Below are positions 7,456-10,153 of a DNA stretch of 10,153 bases, in pieces. This stretch comes from Lentisphaerota bacterium. Its GTDB lineage: Bacteria; Verrucomicrobiota; Kiritimatiellia; JAAZAB01. Numbering within the stretch: position 1 is the first letter of the stretch; every line of letters begins with the position of its first letter. The stretch spans positions 2,973 to 13,125 of the forward strand of contig JAIVGW010000233.1 in assembly GCA_020201415.1 (NCBI GenBank), in the 5' to 3' direction. The notes beneath the pieces were generated by a model. The model was not told the DNA's origin. It saw nothing but the letters and a program-made list of their open reading frames with translations, and made no database searches. The translations under genes and the position numbers were made by a program.

Positions 7456-7542
7456 GCGGCTCAGCCGGAGGCTTCGCCCTACCATATTTCAGTATTTTTT
7501 TCTGCTCATTACCGGGTAGGGCGAACCGTCCCGGTGAGCCGC
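7456..7542. repeat. Long imperfect palindrome (REP/MITE-like intergenic repeat)
   Basis: Arms 7456-7483 and 7515-7542 are inverted copies of 28 bases, identical at 24 positions. Mismatches are confined to the middle, while both ends (GCGGCTCA and TTCGCCCTACC) match exactly. The 31-base loop is AT-rich. Transcribed either way it gives a strong stem. A shorter relative of one arm is at 9472-9494, showing a dispersed family. It has no open reading frame and no T tract, so a mobile or REP-like palindrome is more likely than a simple terminator, although it could also act as a roadblock after the aspartate kinase gene. Confidence 0.75.
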
Positions 7543-7615
7543 AAGTGCCAAAACGAGGATTGCTGATGCAGGGAGGGCGAGCTGGAAGCCCCCGAACATA
7601 CTATTACAACCCGGA

Positions 7616-8965
7616 TCAACCGGCATAGAATTCGGCGTAAATGGCCCGGACGGCATCGGAGGACCGCTCCTGATCCACACCGATGAAAAAGCTCAGGTCA
7701 TCGGCGCCGTCATCAACCATCCGGATAGCTATCTTCTCGCGGGCCAGGGCCGCAAAGGCGCGGGCATGCACGTCAAAATGGTTTTTCATGCCCGCCCCGG
7801 CCACGGAGACCAGGGACATGTCCCGCACCATCATGGTGTCGGGCCGGCACACTTTTTTCAGCCGGTCAACCACCTGATTCAGGGCCGCATCCGTATGCAG
7901 ATGCTTGCGCGCCAGCACCAGGGCGGCGCTATCGACACCATCAGGAGTATGCTCATAAGGCAGATGGAGTTTTTCCGGCACGCTGAGCATCTTGCGTCCA
8001 AAACCGACCTCGCGGTCTATATACATTTTGCGCATGCCGATGGTAATGAAACCATCCTCCCGAGCCACGCCGACAATACGTTCGTCCGGATCGACTTCCC
8101 GCACATCCATGATCATGGTGCCGGGATGCCCGGGATTATTGGTATTACGCACAGCCAGCACAATACCCGTGCCTTTGATTGGGGCAAAGCAGGCATCCTG
8201 TAATTTGAACCCCATATAGGCCAATTCCCGCGCCTCATCATAGGTCATGGCCGAAATGGTCGCCGCATGGGGCACAATGCGCGGATCAGCCCGTTTCAAG
8301 CCGTCTTCGTCCGTCCAATTTTCGTAGACAGCGGCATTGACGGCCCGGGCCACCGCCGCGCCGCTGGTATCGCTGCCGCCGCGCGGCAGAGTCTGCAACC
8401 GGCCGGCCTTATCATAGCCGTAAAAACCGGGAATAATCGCCAAAGCCGATCCGGCCTTGGCGCGCAACAGACGCCCGGCTTTGCGATAACAGCCCGGGTC
8501 CGGCCAGGCATGGTTGCCGACACCCGTAATCCGCAATCCAAAATCCCGTGGATCGAGACAGACGGCATCATGCCCTTGGTGTTTCAGAATGCCGGTAACC
8601 GTCAGGGCACAGGCATATTCCCCGAACGCCTTGATTGATTCCAGATAGTTTACAGCAGCAGTATCCTTCAGGCGCTGCTGTAACTCTTCTTGCAGACCGG
8701 CAACCAGCGCAGCATTTTCGGGAAGGATCTCACGGAAACGCTCGATTACTTCATCTACTGCCGCGGAACGACCGGTTGCGGGGAATTCCCCGGCTGCCTT
8801 GATCAAAAGATCGGTAACCTTGATGTCGCCCTTGAACCGGCTCCCGGGCGCCGACACCACCACGTATTTCCGCGAGGGATCAGACCGAACAATTGCCAGG
8901 CATTTTTCTATCTGGCTGCGTGTTGCCAGCGATGTCCCACCGAACTTGCCTACCGTGATACCCAT
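7616..8965 (-). CDS. lysC: Aspartate kinase (monofunctional)
   Basis: 449 residues from ATG 8965, with a GGGGAA ribosome site. It phosphorylates L-aspartate, the first step to lysine/diaminopimelate, threonine and methionine. The kinase domain (1-~285) has KFGGTS (7-12), the ATP/substrate loop LPRGGSDTSGA (193-203; GRGGSDTSA is usual), NWTDEDGLKRADPRIV (216-231) and YDEARELAYMGFKL. The C-terminal part (~297-445) holds two ACT-type regulatory repeats (REDGFITIGM and LVSVAGAGMKNH), so feedback control by an end product is expected; which amino acid cannot be read. The usual KVLHP segment is replaced by KLQDACFAPIKGTGI, and the whole resembles the ELSYMGxxVxHxxA-type kinases of Firmicutes more than E. 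coli LysC. It stands alone: no asd or dap gene is adjacent, and its leader is too short for a lysine riboswitch. Confidence 0.94.
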   Translation of the reverse strand: MGITVGKFGGTSLATRSQIEKCLAIVRSDPSRKYVVVSAPGSRFKGDIKVTDLLIKAAGEFPATGRSAAVDEVIERFREILPENAALVAGLQEELQQRLKDTAAVNYLESIKAFGEYACALTVTGILKHQGHDAVCLDPRDFGLRITGVGNHAWPDPGCYRKAGRLLRAKAGSALAIIPGFYGYDKAGRLQTLPRGGSDTSGAAVARAVNAAVYENWTDEDGLKRADPRIVPHAATISAMTYDEARELAYMGFKLQDACFAPIKGTGIVLAVRNTNNPGHPGTMIMDVREVDPDERIVGVAREDGFITIGMRKMYIDREVGFGRKMLSVPEKLHLPYEHTPDGVDSAALVLARKHLHTDAALNQVVDRLKKVCRPDTMMVRDMSLVSVAGAGMKNHFDVHARAFAALAREKIAIRMVDDGADDLSFFIGVDQERSSDAVRAIYAEFYAG

Positions 8966-8999
8966 TGTTTTTCCCCGTGATTGAGATTGAATTTGGGGA

Positions 9000-9028
9000 A
9001 ATTTGCAAAACTAGAGGGAAAATGTCAA
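9000..9028 (-). promoter_or_regulatory. Candidate promoter of the aspartate kinase gene
   Basis: On the minus strand a perfect TTGACA (9028-9023) is followed after 17 bases by CAAATT (9005-9000; 3 of 6 to TATAAT) in an AT-rich stretch. The start point would be near 8993, giving a leader of about 28 bases that contains the GGGGAA ribosome site. The strong -35 and good position support it; the -10 is weak. Confidence 0.45.
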
Positions 9029-9102
9029 CAAATTAATACAGTCTTTGTTTTGCGGCTGTAATCCTCGAGTGAACGATTCACCCTCGCGCAATATGGCTCA
9101 GA

Positions 9103-9126
9103 ACCCATCGACTTGCTCAGGGCAGG
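9103..9126. repeat. Possible copy of the CCTTCGACAAGCTCAGG-type intergenic repeat
   Basis: The stretch CCCATCGACTTGCTCAGGGC closely resembles a short repeat (CCTTCGACnnGCTCAGGGCAGGC) recalled from intergenic regions of many environmental bacteria. It is a single copy in this window, so the call rests on recognition of the pattern rather than on internal repetition. Confidence 0.35.
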
Positions 9127-9184
9127 CAGCGCTTGTCCATCGCTTGGCGGGATTGCTTTCCAACAGATTGATCAAGTGGTGCAG

Positions 9185-9231
9185 GCTGGATTAAGCTGGG
9201 ATTTTAATAATGCTGGGATTGAAAACCAGCA
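9185..9231. repeat. GCTGGGATT direct repeats with a small hairpin
   Basis: GCTGG[G]ATT occurs three times (9185, 9195, 9212; the first lacks one G). The last copy forms a TGCTGG/CCAGCA stem (9211-9216 with 9226-9231). No function is apparent. Confidence 0.4.
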
Positions 9232-9283
9232 TATTGTAGAGTCTCTTACAAAATCCCACGGCCGCGTTCAGGTGCCAGGTTTT

Positions 9284-9441
9284 CTCTCGCCAAGCCGCAA
9301 AGATCGCCAAGGATTTTTTATTCGGGTAGACCGTCTCCAACAGCCCTGGACCAAGTTCACGATGTACCGCTATCGCAACGTCCGCGATTTTTTCCTATAC
9401 TGTTCTCATCCAACTTTGCGATCTTTGCGCCTTTGCGAGAG
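9284..9441. repeat. Inverted pair of 28-base CTTTGCG-type arrays
   Basis: The arm at 9414-9441 consists of three tandem TTTGCG units ending CGAGAG. The reverse complement of 9284-9311 matches it at 25 of 28 positions. The two arms are inverted and 102 bases apart. Tandem TTTGCG/CGCAAAG arrays of this kind are a recurrent intergenic element in many environmental bacterial genomes. Nearly all of the space between the arms is taken by a GxxExxY gene fragment, so the pair may be the ends of one element. Confidence 0.7.
9326..9413 (-). pseudogene. GxxExxY family protein fragment, frameshifted N-terminal relic
   Basis: Minus-strand translation of 9388-9326 gives VAIAVHRELGPGLLETVY, the hallmark N-terminal helix and GxxExxY motif of this PD-(D/E)XK-like family. 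Upstream, in another frame, 9413-9390 reads LDENSIGK, the usual family beginning (ENEIGK-like). Removing one A from the A6 run near 9389-9394 would join the two into one frame; as it stands an in-frame TAG precedes the motif. After the Tyr the sequence turns directly into a CTTTGCG-type arm, and the remaining ~90 residues, with the nuclease-like core, are absent. It is a dead fragment of perhaps a quarter of the gene. The function of the intact family is not established. Confidence 0.75.
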
Positions 9442-9471
9442 TCATTTTCCGCCCGCCTCAGGAAATCTGAA

Positions 9472-9494
9472 GGTAGGGCTTCTCGCCGAGCCGC
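9472..9494. repeat. Shortened single arm of the 7456-7542 palindromic repeat
   Basis: It begins GGTAGGGC and ends GAGCCGC, exactly as the arm at 7515-7542, but the middle is five bases shorter and different. No second arm follows. It is best read as a solo or decayed member of the same repeat family. Confidence 0.55.
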
Positions 9495-9555
9495 GTCAAG
9501 CCGTGATTGTTTAAAGTCGGCTATTTTCTAGTCCGCATTTTTGGGGAAATCCAGT

Positions 9556-9584
9556 GATCAAAATTGACGGCACTGAGTTGCCGT
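9556..9584 (-). terminator. Weak hairpin, possible minus-strand terminator
   Basis: ACGGCA (9567-9572) and TGCCGT (9579-9584) form a perfect six-pair stem with a six-base loop. On the minus strand it is followed by CAATTTTG, a short T run. It lies about 210 bases after the FG-GAP gene stop, which is far, and the T run is short, so the call is tentative. Confidence 0.22.
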
Positions 9585-9592
9585 TATCATTA

Positions 9593-9628
9593 TCGATTCA
9601 TCTTACCGGCTCGATTCATCTCACCGGC
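9593..9628. repeat. 18-base tandem duplication (two copies)
   Basis: TCGATTCATCTTACCGGC at 9593-9610 is followed immediately by a copy at 9611-9628 that differs only by T to C at one position. It would encode SIHLTG twice in the plus frame, but that frame shows no family features. Confidence 0.6.
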
Positions 9629-9748
9629 AGATGGCCGCGCAGGCCCCATAAGGCTTCGCGCAGGACGAACGCTGAGCCACTGAAAACTTTCAGCGAAGCT
9701 GGCCAGGTGCTAGTGGTTAAAGCGGAAATTTTTCTAACCCCTAAAACT

Positions 9749-9795
9749 TAACACCTAACACATAACACCTTCCTCTAACACCTAACACCTTCCCC
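9749..9795. repeat. TAACACC heptamer tandem array in a two-level repeat
   Basis: Copies begin at 9749, 9756 (TAACACA), 9763, 9776 and 9783. The pattern is three heptamers, TTCCTC, two heptamers, TTCCCC, so a larger unit of heptamers plus a TTCCYC spacer seems to be duplicated. Less regular relatives (CTAACCCC, TAAAACT) precede it from 9734. The array touches the stop codon of the FG-GAP gene. One strand carries almost only C, A and T. Confidence 0.65.
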
Positions 9796-10151
9796 TACGG
9801 TCTGGGCCGGCCGAACGACCCGCTGACCTCGCGGTAGCCTTCTTCCGACATCAGCAGTTGCCAGATGGTCTCGAAGCGTTCACGATAGATCAACCCCAGG
9901 TCCGTCACGCCATCGCCATCGTAATCCCCTATCAACGGCGTGGCGGCATCATGGCCGAACTCCTCCATACGTGTCGTGCCATCCGCCCGGCGGAAGTACC
10001 ACAGACCGCTTTCGCGGTAATACAGCCCCGGCACGTCATGTCCGATCCCCAGGTAGTCGCCCGCCACCGGGATCACCGACCGTCCGCCCAGGCTCCAGTC
10101 CGCTATCTCGCGCATGGCGTAGTCGCTGCCGGACTCCCATATATACCATTT
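9795..10151 (-). CDS. FG-GAP/VCBS-type repeat protein, C-terminal end (5' end outside window)
   Basis: The frame is open to the right edge, so the ATG at 10115 is internal; about 118 C-terminal residues are visible. They hold two repeats of about 47 residues: one around VAGDYLGIGHDVPGLYYRESGL and one around IGDYDGDGVTDLGLIYRE, each preceded by a hydrophobic ...PV/PL strand and followed by a W-containing strand. The second has a canonical DxDGDGxxD calcium loop; the first has lost the acidic ligands (DYLGIGHD). A third unit begins at GSFG but stops after RPRP. Such repeats build beta-propeller or adhesive modules of large exported proteins, so a cell-surface or secreted location is likely, though no signal is visible here. 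No C-terminal sorting domain is present, which is unusual if exported. The stop borders directly on the TAACACC array. Confidence 0.75.
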   Translation of the reverse strand, partial: KWYIWESGSDYAMREIADWSLGGRSVIPVAGDYLGIGHDVPGLYYRESGLWYFRRADGTTRMEEFGHDAATPLIGDYDGDGVTDLGLIYRERFETIWQLLMSEEGYREVSGSFGRPRP

Positions 10152-10153
10152 AC

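Larger units (their letters stand above)
7296..7615. other. Intergenic region between aspartate kinase and the mla-type operon
   Basis: No gene is visible on either strand. The region holds a candidate minus-strand promoter (7372-7401), two ATCATGCAG copies (7372-7380 and near 7410), and a long imperfect palindrome (7456-7542). It also has a weak GGGC/GCCC hairpin at 7575-7591 without a T tract. It separates the aspartate kinase transcript from the lipid transport operon. Confidence 0.6.
8966..9794. other. Gene-poor, repeat-rich intergenic region
   Basis: Some 830 bases lie between the aspartate kinase start and the FG-GAP gene end without an intact gene. Listed separately are the lysC promoter candidate, a GCTGGGATT repeat, an inverted CTTTGCG pair enclosing a GxxExxY relic, a half copy of the palindromic repeat, an 18-base tandem duplication, a weak hairpin, and TAACACC heptamers. 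Open frames across it (such as plus 9113-9514 and 9554-9751) run straight through these repeats and show no recognisable protein family. Confidence 0.7.

Noticed and set aside
8966..9100. Lysine riboswitch before the aspartate kinase gene
   Set aside because: The leader predicted from the TTGACA promoter is only about 28 bases; no extended set of stems is visible.
9113..9514. Plus-strand open frame of 133 residues as a gene
   Set aside because: It runs through the GCTGGGATT repeat, both CTTTGCG arms and the half palindrome. Its middle is antisense to the GxxExxY fragment, and it shows no family motif.
9554..9751. Plus-strand open frame of 65 residues starting with GTG
   Set aside because: It includes the tandem 18-base duplication and ends within repeat-like sequence; no recognisable domain and no partner gene.
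9749..9795. CRISPR array
   Set aside because: The repeats are only seven bases, contiguous, without unique spacers, and no cas gene is near.

Overview
The window is a GC-rich (by eye, high-50s percent) stretch of bacterial chromosome. The gene set is ordinary housekeeping and envelope metabolism, with no phage, plasmid or transposase gene. A MlaE/MlaF/MCE/auxiliary-lipoprotein cassette implies a diderm envelope. FG-GAP/VCBS-type repeat proteins and short palindromic or heptameric intergenic repeats of the kinds seen here are frequent in the PVC group (Kiritimatiellota, Lentisphaerota, Verrucomicrobiota). That placement is an inference and is weakly held.

Layout. (1) Positions 2-1552, plus strand: the C-terminal three quarters of an oligopeptidase B-like S9A serine peptidase, cut by the left edge. 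(2) Positions 1608-7295, minus strand: six closely packed genes read right to left. In transcription order they are a MlaE-type permease with an N-terminal STAS-like domain, a MlaF-type ATPase, a single-domain MCE protein with PqiB-like features, a PqiC-like lipoprotein, a DUF523-DUF1722 (long TudS/YbgA-type) protein, and a class-3-like aldehyde dehydrogenase. The first four make a complete inner-membrane-to-envelope lipid transport system. (3) Positions 7296-7615: a gap with a candidate promoter for that operon and a large imperfect palindrome. (4) Positions 7616-8965, minus strand: a monocistronic aspartate kinase with a perfect -35 box in front. (5) Positions 8966-9794: 830 bases with no intact gene, filled with different repeat families and a decayed GxxExxY gene fragment. 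(6) Positions 9795-10151, minus strand: the C-terminal end of an FG-GAP-like repeat protein that continues past the right edge.

The points most worth a second look are as follows. The DUF1722 and aldehyde dehydrogenase reading frames collide near 2905-2912: one protein loses its usual end exactly where the other lacks its usual beginning. A frameshifted GxxExxY relic lies between two inverted 28-base CTTTGCG-type arms. A palindromic repeat at 7456-7542 has a shortened single-arm relative at 9472-9494. I found no clearly new defence or biosynthetic system.
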